Shown here: piece after piece, positions 30,986 to 40,717 of the stretch
Layout of the letters: each line of letters opens with the position of its first letter
Position numbering within the stretch: position 1 is the stretch's first letter
Assembly: GCF_000227135.1 (NCBI RefSeq)
Contig: NC_018242.1
Location: forward strand, 342,440 to 406,439
Direction of reading: 5' to 3'
DNA: 64,000 bases
Origin: Leishmania donovani
Taxonomy: Eukaryota; Euglenozoa; Kinetoplastea; Trypanosomatida; Trypanosomatidae
The notes under the pieces: model-generated
What the model was told of the DNA's origin: nothing
Databases searched by the model: none
What the model saw: the letters and a program-made list of their open reading frames with translations, nothing else
Program-made: the position numbers and the translations under genes

Positions 30986-31540
30986 GCGCGTTGGTTTGTG
31001 CGTATATGGTCTGCGCGCCCGTGAGAAGGAGGGAGAGTGAAGCTTGGGGAGGGCTCCTTGGGAAGAGGGAGTGGGGAGGGGCGCGCGACAGACGGGGCGA
31101 GGCAGACGATGAGAAGCGATGTTCGCTCGCTGCGAGTTATGGAGGGTGAGGCAGAGCGCCCGCGCACGCACACAGACAGAGAGGGAGAGAGCGAGATGGA
31201 CGGCTGCGCGTTGTGTGCAGCCGTGCAGCCACCCGCCCTTCAGTTTGTCTCTCTTTCGTTGGAAGGCGACATGCGCGCAGGGATGGTCATCGACACAGAG
31301 ATGTGCAGCAAACAAGCACGAGAGAAGAGAAGTGCACACAAGAGGAACAGAGAGAGAGCGGCTTAGCCGACTGAGCGGAGAAATAAGGACACCGCGGCAG
31401 CAAGGGCTGCGGTGGAAGTGGGTTGGCCGTGATGGATAAAGGGGGAGGCGTGGGTGATGCCACCTGCAGAGCGGACACCTACAACGATCTCGGACAGCTG
31501 AGAAAGAGTAAACACATATACACACACACATACACATTGG
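30986..31540. other. Intergenic spacer
   Basis: No gene is supported. On the minus strand it is pyrimidine-rich in several blocks (plus-strand GA-rich blocks near 31027-31080 and 31178-31196), fitting the splice-acceptor region of the coiled-coil gene and the 3' UTR of the nucleotide-sugar transporter gene. Confidence 0.55.
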
Positions 31541-32926
31541 TCAGCTTGTGGCGGAGCGGCACGAGATGGTGCGGTCATCACCCCAACCGCACGTGTAGTA
31601 CATGTATATGGAGGTCATCACGATGCAGGCGGCGATTGCGTCATGGCCGGTGAAGGGCTCGCCGAGTAGTGCGGCAGCGACGGCCGCGGTAAGCGGCACT
31701 TCGAGAGCAGACGCAAACGCCTTGGCGATCACGTTGACAAACTTCAGCATGAACGCCGCAGAGATCCCCGTGGCAGAGCCGAATAGGATGAGCAGCACTA
31801 CGAGCGGCGCGACGCTGCGCTGCGGCGGCAGTGCAGCATTCCCGTTCAGTTCGGCAACGGCCGCAGTGCTGGTCGTCGTCGTCGTCGTCGCGGCGAAGAC
31901 TCCCGTGATGATGGAGGGGTCAGCGAGGAGGCCGAAGACGGCGTTGAAGATGATGGCGTACAAGTACATGAAGAAGTTCTGCTGGTGAATTGACAGGTGT
32001 CGCTCCTTCTTGAGCGCGTACTCGTTATACACACCTGCCATGGACGACAGGAGCGCCTGAAGCAGAATAAAGAGTACGTGGCTGCCAAGCTGCAGCGTAC
32101 TGGGAGAGTAATACTTGCTCGCCACACCGATCATCAGCAACACGAGCGCGACCCACTTGCGCACTGTGAGGGCATGGTGCGGCAGAAGACTAAAGAAGAT
32201 GCCTGTGAACAGAATGCGGGTCTGCATGAACACCTGGTAAGTGCCGGCGTGGAACAGCTTCAGATTGGCGAAGGCCACATTGTTGTACACCGTGTAAAGG
32301 AGTGATGCAACAGCGTAGGAGAGGCCGCCGCGCCAGATCTCGCGCCGCTGCGCGGTAAAGAGCAGCGTAACCGGCAGAAACTCGGCGTCCTCGCGGTACT
32401 TGAGGGCCACTGACACCGCCAGTTTTGCCAGCTCGATGGCGAAGATGATGAGGGCGTCGTTACAGTTTTGGTGGTGGTTCTCCGTGTAGCGGATCGTAAG
32501 GACGAAGAACATGCTCGTTAACATGTAGGTCGCGGCGAGGGCGGCGCTCTGCAGGAAGGGCAACGTGCTGTCTGGGGGGGATGGCGGGCCAGCGCTTGCA
32601 CCCTCAGTAGGCGGAAACAGCACCTCCCTTTCTTCAGAAGCCTTGTGCACGCCACGAATGCAGCTGACCCTCATGACGGCGCTGCTGTTGCAGCTGTCCT
32701 CGACGCCCCACATGGTGCCTCTGCTCTCGTCATCCTCGCTTTTCCTGCTGCAGGCGTAGCTGAACATGATGGCGTTAGAGAGGGTGAGAGGAGGGACAGG
32801 CTGCATAGGCGAGTCCAGCACACTTTTGCGCGGGCCAGAGTGAAAGAGAGGGTGTGCACTGCCCTCGTCTTGAAACCTCTTCGTTTCCGGTGTGAAACGC
32901 TCCACAGCAGCCACGGGGACGGCCAT
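31541..32926 (-). CDS. Nucleotide-sugar transporter, SLC35A-like (Golgi/ER)
   Basis: The protein is 461 residues from the ATG at 32926 (MAVPVAAVERF); the five codons before it lack an ATG. A polar cytosolic N-terminus of about 122 residues precedes about ten hydrophobic segments between 123 and 447. Family signatures include NVAFANLKLFHAGTYQV (216-232) with the QxRILFT motif that follows, AGVYNEYALKKE (297-308) and VNVIAKAFASALEVPLTA (397-414) followed by LLGEPF. These match the SLC35A group of UDP-sugar/CMP-sugar antiporters. Such carriers feed lumenal glycosyltransferases; in Leishmania UDP-galactose, GDP-mannose, GDP-arabinose and others are needed for LPG and glycoconjugates. The substrate cannot be told from sequence. 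A Thr run (347-353) lies in a lumenal or cytosolic loop. Confidence 0.87.
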   Translation of the reverse strand: MAVPVAAVERFTPETKRFQDEGSAHPLFHSGPRKSVLDSPMQPVPPLTLSNAIMFSYACSRKSEDDESRGTMWGVEDSCNSSAVMRVSCIRGVHKASEEREVLFPPTEGASAGPPSPPDSTLPFLQSAALAATYMLTSMFFVLTIRYTENHHQNCNDALIIFAIELAKLAVSVALKYREDAEFLPVTLLFTAQRREIWRGGLSYAVASLLYTVYNNVAFANLKLFHAGTYQVFMQTRILFTGIFFSLLPHHALTVRKWVALVLLMIGVASKYYSPSTLQLGSHVLFILLQALLSSMAGVYNEYALKKERHLSIHQQNFFMYLYAIIFNAVFGLLADPSIITGVFAATTTTTTSTAAVAELNGNAALPPQRSVAPLVVLLILFGSATGISAAFMLKFVNVIAKAFASALEVPLTAAVAAALLGEPFTGHDAIAACIVMTSIYMYYTCGWGDDRTISCRSATS

Positions 32927-32979
32927 TTCACACGAGGGCACGAGGGCACGAGCGCAGCGAGGTCACAACACCAAATGTC

Positions 32980-32981
32980 CT
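32980..32981 (-). promoter_or_regulatory. Putative trans-splice acceptor for the nucleotide-sugar transporter gene
   Basis: The minus strand reads CTTCGTCTTCTCCGTTCCTG before the first AG at 32981-32980 (GTCTCAG). This would give a 5' UTR of about 53 bases before the ATG at 32926. Confidence 0.45.
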
Positions 32982-34050
32982 GAGACAGGAACGGAGAAGA
33001 CGAAGTGAAGGTGGGAGAGAGAAGGTCGGAACGCCAACCGCAACGACAGCAGCGGCCGACGCAAGGGAAGCGTCGTGGCGTGCAAAACGCAGAATACATG
33101 CGCATCGCCCATTGGCGAAGGCGAAGAAACGTTTTTGTCGTCTCCACAGCACGTGCGTGTGTGTGTGTGTGTGCGTGCCCCATTCCCTGCGGCAGCATGG
33201 CACAGGCTCGAACCACACGCCACTCTCTACCCCCACCCCCAGGTGCGACGCAGCCGCCGACACCCGCGTTACAGCGGCGCGCCGACTCCGTCGTCTGAGC
33301 GCGGCCCCCCTGCACCAAACTCTACCCGCCCACCCGCCTCTTCGCAGGTCGCCATCCCTGGCGCATCCCCCCTCGGGGTGGCACTCAGACTCCCCCACCG
33401 GTGGGCAGTGTGAGGGCCGGGGGTGGGATGCGCTCGAGTCACGCCGACACTCTGCCCATCACATGGACGGCACAGACGTGGGCACGGTCGCCGGTCGCTC
33501 CGACGCAGCACCGTGCAGGACCTCACCGCCGACATCCGTAGCGATGGGGCGCTCTGAGCTCCCTACCTCGTCAGCGCTCCACCCTCTTACCCCACCAGAG
33601 GCGGCTCGGCATTGGCAGGGGATGGGGTGTGGTGGTGTGGGCGGCCTGGCTGCTTCCCACAGACAGAGTGTGTGTGCGTGTGCCTGTGTGGAGAGTAGAT
33701 TGGCGGAGGGGAGACGAGAGATAGCCATTGATGAGCGACGAGAGCACGTATGCGTGGGGTGGGGGTGGGGGCGACAAGAACGAAGAAGCCACACATAAAA
33801 TGTACGTGGACGTGCACGGGTGCAGGTCCTCCCCTCCATGAAACAGCGCCCGCCGATGCCGGGATGGTCGTGCGCGCACACGCGCAGAACGGCGGGGACG
33901 GAGGAACACACACACACACACACGAAACAGAGAAAAGATGCTGCTGGCATGTGTGCGTGCGTGTGGTTCGCACAGTTGTGTGCGGGCCGTACAGGAGATG
34001 GCCTGCCCCCGGCATGCCCCTCCCCTCCTCTTTACTTGCTCCTCTTGCCG
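32982..34050. other. Intergenic spacer holding a SIDER2-like repeat
   Basis: This is mostly the 3' UTR of the gene ending at 34051. Apart from the repeat annotated at 33177-33694 it holds a GT run (about 33155-33172) and a CA run (about 33905-33922). No gene is seen; ORFs inside the repeat are identical to those in the second copy and are not protein-like. Confidence 0.6.
33177..33694 (-). mobile_element. SIDER2-like degenerate retroposon, copy 1
   Basis: A 518-bp sequence that recurs without a visible mismatch at 46281-46925. Size, position in the 3' UTR of a minus-strand gene, GC content and the CA-rich end on the transcribed strand fit the SIDER2 family of short degenerate retroposons in Leishmania, known to lie in 3' UTRs and to affect mRNA stability. 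Family assignment is from remembered features; the repetition itself is seen directly. It lies sense with respect to transcription if read on the minus strand. No open frame of its own and no clear target-site duplication was found. Confidence 0.72.
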
Positions 34051-36945
34051 TCACCCCGTAAGTGCCCCGCGCCGAGGATCTGGGCTCAGTGCGGGTACAA
34101 ACTCGACTGTCCATGCGCCATAGCCGACGGCACCACTGCTGCCGGTGTCGTCACCACTGGCCATGGCCGTCTGCTTGTGGGCTTCTTCATGCCGAAGCGC
34201 GGGTCCGCTTACCCTCGGAGGGTGCAGCCGCACCTCCTCATGGCGAGGCAGCAGGTGCACAAACAGGAGCTCTGCCGCCATCTCCGCGCCGTACTCGTGG
34301 GCCCACAGCGTCATCAGTCCAAGCTCATGCAGAGTCACCTGTGCCGCAGCGGCGTTATGGGGCGACACGGCGGAGGCTGCAGCACCATTTGTGAGCTCCA
34401 AATACCTGTCGACGACGAGGCGCAGTCGCGTGTGAAGCACCCCGCGATCCAGCGAGAAGACGAGGATGTACGGTTCCTCGTTGCACTCCAGCCAGTTCGT
34501 GTCCTTGCCGCAAGGCGGCGCCTCGTCTTGCTGACGCCACAGGTACTGGAGTACTTCCTCGGGTGTCTGGCGCCACGTTGGCAGCACCTCGACATAGCGC
34601 AGCGGGTAGCCGCAGAAGGTTGTGCCCATTACTGGTGCAGCAGCTGCGCCAGTGGCCGGGCCGCGAGGTGCCGCGGTAGTGGCGGACCCCCGTCCTGGTC
34701 GCGCGTGCGGAAGCACACGCACGCACATCACCTCCATCACGGTATTTGCTATGTGATCACACTTCTTGGTGACATCGGCGTCGGCGACAAGTGCCCGACG
34801 AAGCGCTGCCACGGCACTCCCCTCGGCGCTGCTGCTGTTTAGGAGACCTTTGAAGGTATGTGGGTCGTACTGGGCGAGTGCGTTGCGCACCTCGTCTTCG
34901 ACGCCGCCTCGCACCTCAACACTGTCGTCCTCTTTTCCACCCCAGACATCGGCGCACACGGCGTTGGCATGACGGCGCTGTCGCCGACCATCGGCCATGC
35001 GGCGCACCATTGGGTTCGCCGCCGTGAGCAGCAAGAAGCGAAAGAAGGAGCGGTAATACGCGGCGTGCGTGACGGACAAGTTCCACCGCACCACCGTGGA
35101 CAGGCGGGCAACGGAGATGGGGATGGCCGCCAGCCGGCGGAAGAGATGCCCGATAAGACGGCGGTTTATTTCGTACATGGCGCCAGCGGACAGGCTGCGA
35201 GTTGGCAGATCGCCCATCAACGTGGCGAACAGCCCATCTTCGCTGGCGTCCATCGCGAAGGATTTGGCGACATCCGTGCCCTTTTTTCCTTCATTCCATC
35301 CGAGGGCTGGGGGATGTGCGGCTGCCGCCGCCGCGCCTCGCGTCGTCTTCACCTTCGCACCACCACCACCATCACCACTCACGGGTAGATCCGCTTCGCC
35401 CGTTGGGGAGCTGCCGCTGCGCGTCGCAACGCTGACCACAGATGAAGCCTGCAGCATCACATCCACGAGTGGGTGGCCGGATGTGTGTTGCAGCGCTGCT
35501 GCTGCCGAGATGGTCTTGCGCAGCTGCTGGTCTGCTGAGAACTCCGTCGTGGACGCGGCGGACCTGGCGAGCGACTCGTCGAGTGGCTTGCGTGCAATCG
35601 TCAAGGCGCTATGGAGGAGGTACTGTGCATGGGCGGTGGTCCACGTCGGCGACCCCGCCGCCCCATTCAGCCACACAAACTCGCAAGTGTTGGTGACTGC
35701 CTCTTCACGAGCGGTGGCTGGTGGCACAGATGGCTGTTGCTCATGCTTGCGGCTCGTGGTGCCGCTCAAGTACTTCGCGCCACCGTTGCCGTTGGTCTCA
35801 CGGAACGCGGCGTAGGCGGCAGTCTTCGCCTGCACTCCCCACTGCAGGGCGTAGCAGAGCTTCGAAACTGCACGATCACGCACGGGGTCGACCGTCGCCA
35901 GCAGCATGGACGGCAGTGCCGGGTAGGAGACGGCGCCGGAGTACGGCGAGACGCGGAACTCGGAGTCGGAGAAGATTATCGAGAGGAACATCCACTGCTC
36001 CACTTCGTGGCTGGCGGGCAGACTAAGAGCCACAGAAGCCTCGGTCCCACCACAACTACCGTCGCCGCACAGGGTCGCCACCAGTGGTACGACACTCGCA
36101 CGGAAGGCTTGGGACAGCTGCTGCCCTCGCTTCCACAGCACACGCTGCTCTGCCGCCGCACCGCCGCCGCTGCTGCTACCTTCACTGTCGGCATTGCTCT
36201 CCGTCGGGCCCGCCGTGCGCTGCTCGGCATCGTATGCTCCTGCCTCTCCCTCGCTCAACGCCTCCCTGCGCGCCGCATGACTTGCCACTCTGCCGCCGCA
36301 GCGCAGCAATCCATGGTCGTACTCGTACACAGCATGGGCGGCCCACGCACACATGCTCGCCGTCTCCTCGTCGACCGCGCTGCGGTAGCGGGCAAAGAGG
36401 GCACTCGGCTGCAGCGGCTCCGAGGAGAGCAGCACCAGTTGCGCGAGAAGAGAGCGGATGCGGCGCTGCAACCTTGTCACGGAGACGCTGCAGCCCTTCA
36501 CGTTTGGCACAGGAGGCGGCGGCGGTGGCGGCGAGGACGAGGGCAGTGCAGATGCAGGAAGCATCGAAAGCGGAAGAGATGACGCGCTGGCGCGTGTCTC
36601 GCGCCCACCGCCTGTGAGGCACACTGCTGAGGAGACGAGCTCCGTTATGTCGCCCAGCTTGTGCAGATCTGCCACGTGTATGCCTGCACGGGCCACGCCC
36701 TTGGTGGAGACTCCCGGTGGCACAACCGCCAGGTGCGGTCCGGCAGCCCCCATCATGGACTCCCTGCTACTTGCTGGGCTCGCTCCGCGACGGCGAGAGG
36801 TGACGCGACGGGACGCAGACCTCTTCTCTGCCCCCTTCGTCTTTTTCATTGCCTTAGCGATGGATGACTTACGCCCGACAGCGGCCGCAAGCTGGAGACC
36901 GGTGAGCTTCCAAGCCACACGAGAGAGTGCCGACAAACGCATCAT
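34051..36945 (-). CDS. Probable mitochondrial protein of unknown function
   Basis: The protein is 964 residues from tandem ATGs at 36945/36942 (MMRLSALSRVAWKLTGLQLA). The N-terminus is an amphipathic, Arg/Lys-containing segment without acidic residues, typical of a mitochondrial presequence, followed by a very basic Lys/Arg/Ser stretch to about residue 65. Ordered helical blocks occur at about 145-215 (VTRLQRRIRSLLAQLVLLSS), 290-390 (EVEQWMFLSIIFSDSEF) and 590-690, separated by Gly/Ser/Ala insertions. Near the C-terminus EPYILVFSLDRGVLHTRLRL precedes a helix and a polar tail. No enzyme motif or known repeat was recognised. The low sequence complexity of the insertions is common in this genome. 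Confidence 0.72.
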   Translation of the reverse strand: MMRLSALSRVAWKLTGLQLAAAVGRKSSIAKAMKKTKGAEKRSASRRVTSRRRGASPASSRESMMGAAGPHLAVVPPGVSTKGVARAGIHVADLHKLGDITELVSSAVCLTGGGRETRASASSLPLSMLPASALPSSSPPPPPPPVPNVKGCSVSVTRLQRRIRSLLAQLVLLSSEPLQPSALFARYRSAVDEETASMCAWAAHAVYEYDHGLLRCGGRVASHAARREALSEGEAGAYDAEQRTAGPTESNADSEGSSSGGGAAAEQRVLWKRGQQLSQAFRASVVPLVATLCGDGSCGGTEASVALSLPASHEVEQWMFLSIIFSDSEFRVSPYSGAVSYPALPSMLLATVDPVRDRAVSKLCYALQWGVQAKTAAYAAFRETNGNGGAKYLSGTTSRKHEQQPSVPPATAREEAVTNTCEFVWLNGAAGSPTWTTAHAQYLLHSALTIARKPLDESLARSAASTTEFSADQQLRKTISAAAALQHTSGHPLVDVMLQASSVVSVATRSGSSPTGEADLPVSGDGGGGAKVKTTRGAAAAAAHPPALGWNEGKKGTDVAKSFAMDASEDGLFATLMGDLPTRSLSAGAMYEINRRLIGHLFRRLAAIPISVARLSTVVRWNLSVTHAAYYRSFFRFLLLTAANPMVRRMADGRRQRRHANAVCADVWGGKEDDSVEVRGGVEDEVRNALAQYDPHTFKGLLNSSSAEGSAVAALRRALVADADVTKKCDHIANTVMEVMCVRVLPHARPGRGSATTAAPRGPATGAAAAPVMGTTFCGYPLRYVEVLPTWRQTPEEVLQYLWRQQDEAPPCGKDTNWLECNEEPYILVFSLDRGVLHTRLRLVVDRYLELTNGAAASAVSPHNAAAAQVTLHELGLMTLWAHEYGAEMAAELLFVHLLPRHEEVRLHPPRVSGPALRHEEAHKQTAMASGDDTGSSGAVGYGAWTVEFVPALSPDPRRGALTG

Positions 36946-37981
36946 CACGGTGATGATGATAATGAGGTGCGCACGCTCTGCTCATTTCCTGTCCACCGGC
37001 TCGGCGAGTGTCCTCCGTTGCCCCGACAACTCGCGAGCGCGTGTCGGTGCGTGCTCACGCGGTGATGTGCGCGCCGTCGGTGATTGATGGGCAGCCAAGG
37101 AGGGAAAAGAAGAAGGGCACGTGAGCAAAACAAAGGAGGCGGGGAAGCGAAAGGCCGACCGTCTGGGAGACACGTGAAGAGAACAGGCAACGAGATTTTA
37201 TTTTCGGGGTGGAGGGAGGGGGGCAGGAGCGCTGGGAGGATGCAGCGCTCGCCGCCGAGGTAGTGGAAGGGCTATGCAACGCGTGTGAGCAAGGGCACCC
37301 GCAGGACCTTGCTCGCTCTCACTTACTCCTCCTTCCTTATCTGTAAGCTGCTGTGCCTTTTCTCGTGTGGCTGCGGCTGGCGCTGCTGGTGCGGCTCAAG
37401 GCGGCTCCGCGAGAGAAGCGGAAGTCCAAGGTCATGAGGTAGGGAAAAGATGATAGGAGGCAGCAACATGTACGCCGGCCGGCGCACAGACAAGCTCACG
37501 GCATACGGCACACCTGCAGTCCGTGCGGCACGCGACCGTGTGCCTCCGCACTTCAACAGCTCCCCCACATACGCACTCCCCCACTAATAATCATGCACGC
37601 AGGTACACACACACACACACACACACACACACCACAGCCATGAGAGAGAAGGAGCGGGCCGACAATAGCTGCGATAACGACTGCAACAGCAATCTCAAGC
37701 GGGGAGGCATTCTTCTCGACCTCGGTAGACAGGCGTGAGTTGAGGTGGGTGGGTGGGTGGTGGTGGCGGTAGAGGGAGGGCGACAGGGCAAACAACGACG
37801 ACGGCGACCGACAACAGCCTCCCCCTCCCTCTCCTCCTCGTCTGTCTCGCGGCGGCTGCTCTTATCCGCTACGTACCGAATCCACCATCGATCGAAGCTG
37901 CGGGACGAGGAGCGCCCCGCCCCAGTAGACAACACAGCACACCTGGCGACCAGGGGATACGCACTGACGCCAACAAGGATC
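36946..37981. other. Intergenic spacer upstream of the probable mitochondrial gene
   Basis: About 1 kb with no supported gene. It contains the CA microsatellite at 37605-37632, a GGTG run near 37745-37765 and GC-rich unique sequence. A relic gene begins to be readable beyond 37982. Confidence 0.55.
37605..37632. repeat. CA microsatellite
   Basis: Uninterrupted AC dinucleotide run of 28 bases. Confidence 0.9.
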
Positions 37982-38948
37982 CTAGTCACAAAGGCTTGAA
38001 GAGCGAACAGCGTGGCCGCCTGTGCGCATCACAGCCAAGCAACTGGTGCTGGTGCTGTCGGCCCTGCCGACCTCCAGCCGCATGCGCAGCGGTGGCGGCA
38101 GCTGGCGCCCACAGCTTTTGAGCCACGACGTGCCCTCGACCGCGTATTTGTTCACTGCAGCGTTGCCGTTTTCCGTGCCCTCCATCTCCGCTTGGTAGCA
38201 GCGATGTCAGTAACCGGCATCGATCGCATCAGCTTCACCTCCGAGGCAGACGCGAGGGTGGTGGTGGTGGTCGGTGCAGCCACTGATGCCGCACGCGCAA
38301 GCGGAAGGCCTGCCCTCTCACGGCCTCGCTCCACACCAGCCTCCGTGCCCACCACCATCGCAGCGGCCGCGCACGCTGCGTCCTTGTCCTCTTCCTTCTT
38401 GAACATGCGCTTGCCGTGCAGCGCCCACACGACTGCCTTCGTGGCCAAGTGCGGGAAAAATACTGGCGCACATGGTCTTCACCAGCGCCGACCTTGCCCA
38501 GCCACTCCAGAGGGTTAGACGAGCAAGCGGATGAGTGCCACCGCGCTGATAAAGTGCTCAGGGTTTGGCCCATCCACTTCAAGCCACGCACACACGCAAA
38601 AAGGTGCGTCGCCCTGCCTCTACACAGCCCGCGAGTACTGCCACCGTCCACGTGGCCGAGACGCCTGAGCAAACGCGGTGGATGACCTGCGACGTGTGGG
38701 GCTTGGCCAAGAGTACGATCCGTGGCACCAAGCATGGCGCAGGCGACGACCCGAAAGCCAGCGATGGACAGGGCGCGCCGAACCTTGCGCTTCAGGTGAT
38801 TCCTTGCGAGCCTGGCCGCGACAGCGCTGAGCACTTGCATGAGCACCTCAAACGTTTCCTGATTCCAGACGCTGTGGTGCGACGCAGCCGTCGACGCGCG
38901 CGCTACAGCAGCGCACCGCTGAAACGCAAGAGAGTCGGAAAAGATCAT
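37982..38948 (-). pseudogene. Multiply frameshifted relic of a protein-coding gene
   Basis: On the minus strand, protein-like stretches follow one another but change frame several times. The series begins near an ATG at 38948 (MIFSDSLAFQRC) and goes on with WNQETFEVLMQVLSAVAARL; a different frame then gives VLLAKPHTSQVIHRV followed by TWTVAVLAGCVEAG and a stop; another gives LEVDGPNPEHFISAVALIRL ending in a stop; then SALVKTMCASIFPALGHE, then GKRMFKKEEDKDAACAAAA, and finally NAAVNKYAVEGTSWLKSC. The hydrophobic/basic alternation suggests a former membrane or membrane-associated protein of roughly 300 residues. The parent family was not recognised. Frame changes in an otherwise intact array favour decay over sequencing error, although raw reads would settle it. 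Confidence 0.5.
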
Positions 38949-39287
38949 GTGGCGGCCGGGGATGGAGGAGGTTGGTGAGACAACACTGACGGTGAGTATA
39001 GAGAGTGGCGACACACGATGCGTGGCATGTGATGCAGCCGCGTCAGAGTACCTCTTCCCTCATGGTGTTGTGTGTGAACGATCTTCTTGCCGTCCCCCGG
39101 CTCTTGCGCGACACCAGTTCACATGGAAGAGCAAGAGCGATGGGTGCAGCGCCGAGTTCGGTTGACGTGCATTGGTTTCGTCCGTGAAGGAGGGCCTAGA
39201 AGGGTGTGGGGAAAGGCCACACACACACACACCTAGGCAGAAGAAAGAGTGCACAGAGAGACGATGAAATGAGGGTGAGGGAGCTGA
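38949..39287. other. Spacer downstream of the small acidic gene
   Basis: No gene is seen. It should carry the 3' UTR of the gene ending at 39288 and any surviving 5' region of the relic gene. A short CA run lies at about 39219-39232. Confidence 0.5.
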
Positions 39288-40259
39288 TTACCGGTGCTTG
39301 CGCACTATGGCAAGCCGATCCATCTCCTTTACCACCTGGGCCTGCATCTGCACCCACACGGTATCTGCTTCCGCGTCGAGACCCTCGCCGTCCTCATCGC
39401 AAGCGGCCCCTTCTACGGGTAGCGGCGGTGACGGTGATGATGCGCTCGGCATCGTCGGGCCTCGCCCCGCCTCTTCCACACTGGTGTTGGCCTGGCCTTT
39501 GTCATGTGCCTTGTGACGTGGTGGCGGGGGGCGGGGTTGAAGTGCCCTGGGTTTACTCGCACTCTTCTTTGCCAGCGCTGTCGCTGACGAGGAGGCTGCC
39601 TCAGCCACAACACTGAAAGCAGAAGGTGCTTCAGCTGGAGAGACACAAGCGGCTTTCAGGGACGCCTTCGACCACGATTGCAGCGCTTCCGCGAGGAGGC
39701 GGGCAGCCGCTTGCTGCTGCCGTGGGCCACTGCTGCCGCCCACCATCGTTACCTCTTCTGTTTCTTCTGTATCTCCGTCGATCTCGGAGTCGCTAACCAG
39801 CTCTACCTCATCCGTCTCGTCGTCGTCGTCGCAGCTTGATTCGACAGTGCTGCTGCCGCTGCTCGTCTCTGATGACGCCGATTGTGGCTCGCTGGCTTCA
39901 TGCAAGCCGGCATCGTCGCTCGCGCGCGTGGATCCTGCGGACGCCGACGCCTTCAGCTGGCCTCGCAGTTGCAAAAACTGCTCGGCCGGGCTGCCGTGAA
40001 AGAGGTCTGCGCCAGGTAGCGGGGCCGCGACCCCGCCACCATGACCTGGGCCGTCACTGCGTCGTGCGGTCGACGGTAGTGCGTTGAGAAACACATCACG
40101 CATGACTTCCGCCGTGCGCAGCGCTGCGGCGGTATCGTGACGCTGCAGGTGCAGCAGCAGCTGCGTGTTAAGCCGAACATATGCTTCCTCGAGCGACTCC
40201 TGCTGAGCGATGGCTGCCTGCTCAGCTGCCATCGGCGAAGGCGCGGTGGGGGAGGCCAT
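39288..40259 (-). CDS. Small acidic protein of unknown function
   Basis: The ORF of 323 residues starts at the ATG at 40259 (MASPTAPSPMAAEQ). Residues about 15-60 form a Leu-rich helical pair (EEAYVRLNTQLLLHLQRHDT then AAALRTAEVMRDVFLNAL) that could be a small TPR-like or dimerisation unit. Residues about 120-185 are strongly acidic and Ser-rich (ESSCDDDDETDEVELVSDSE), and a Lys/Pro-rich part follows. The C-terminus is again helical (ADTVWVQMQAQVVKEMDRLA) and ends in basic residues. The two helical ends linked by disordered acidic sequence suggest an adaptor or chaperone-like protein, but nothing more specific can be said. Confidence 0.72.
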   Translation of the reverse strand: MASPTAPSPMAAEQAAIAQQESLEEAYVRLNTQLLLHLQRHDTAAALRTAEVMRDVFLNALPSTARRSDGPGHGGGVAAPLPGADLFHGSPAEQFLQLRGQLKASASAGSTRASDDAGLHEASEPQSASSETSSGSSTVESSCDDDDETDEVELVSDSEIDGDTEETEEVTMVGGSSGPRQQQAAARLLAEALQSWSKASLKAACVSPAEAPSAFSVVAEAASSSATALAKKSASKPRALQPRPPPPRHKAHDKGQANTSVEEAGRGPTMPSASSPSPPLPVEGAACDEDGEGLDAEADTVWVQMQAQVVKEMDRLAIVRKHR

Positions 40260-40717
40260 TTGAGGTGTGCCTGCCTATGTGTTAGCGTATATGTCCTGTA
40301 TATGTCTGTGCAGCGTCATGACGCGTGTGCGGTGGTGCTGGTGGACGAAGAGGGCGGGAAGGAGCGAGGGCCAGAGAACGGAGTGTGGGGCAGTGAAGAA
40401 AAGAGCGAGGCCCATGGAGAAGACGGGAGAGAGGCGGGGGGCGCCCTGTGCGCTCGACCGCAAGAGGCGATCGCGACGCGCACACCGGAGCAAGGTCGGT
40501 GGCAACCCCAGCGTCGTCAGTGCAAGCAGCAGCGGCGTGACAGGGTTGATGAATGCTTGAAGCGCTGATGTGTGTCGGTGCGCGGTAGACCCTGCTTGCG
40601 CCTCTCGTGCGTTGCACCACGTGCGCAAAGAAATACGCGAGAAATGATGTTGCCGCCTTGCGCTGACGCACACTTTACATGCCGGAGCCGTCTGCCACGC
40701 ACCTCGTTGACCGTGTC
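40260..40717. other. Intergenic spacer
   Basis: No gene is supported. On the minus strand it contains pyrimidine-rich sequence at about 40420-40340 and AG dinucleotides near 40277-40270 that could serve as splice acceptor for the small acidic gene. Confidence 0.5.

Noticed and set aside
30986..31537. N-terminal extension of 184 codons on the coiled-coil protein
   Set aside because: It begins at a non-ATG codon and encodes leader repeats; MSDPRVRRPR at 30985 is a better start.
33196..33225. tRNA B-box-like sequence GGTTCGAGCC (minus strand) within the SIDER2-like repeat
   Set aside because: There is no A-box at tRNA spacing and no cloverleaf could be drawn; the match is part of the repeated element.
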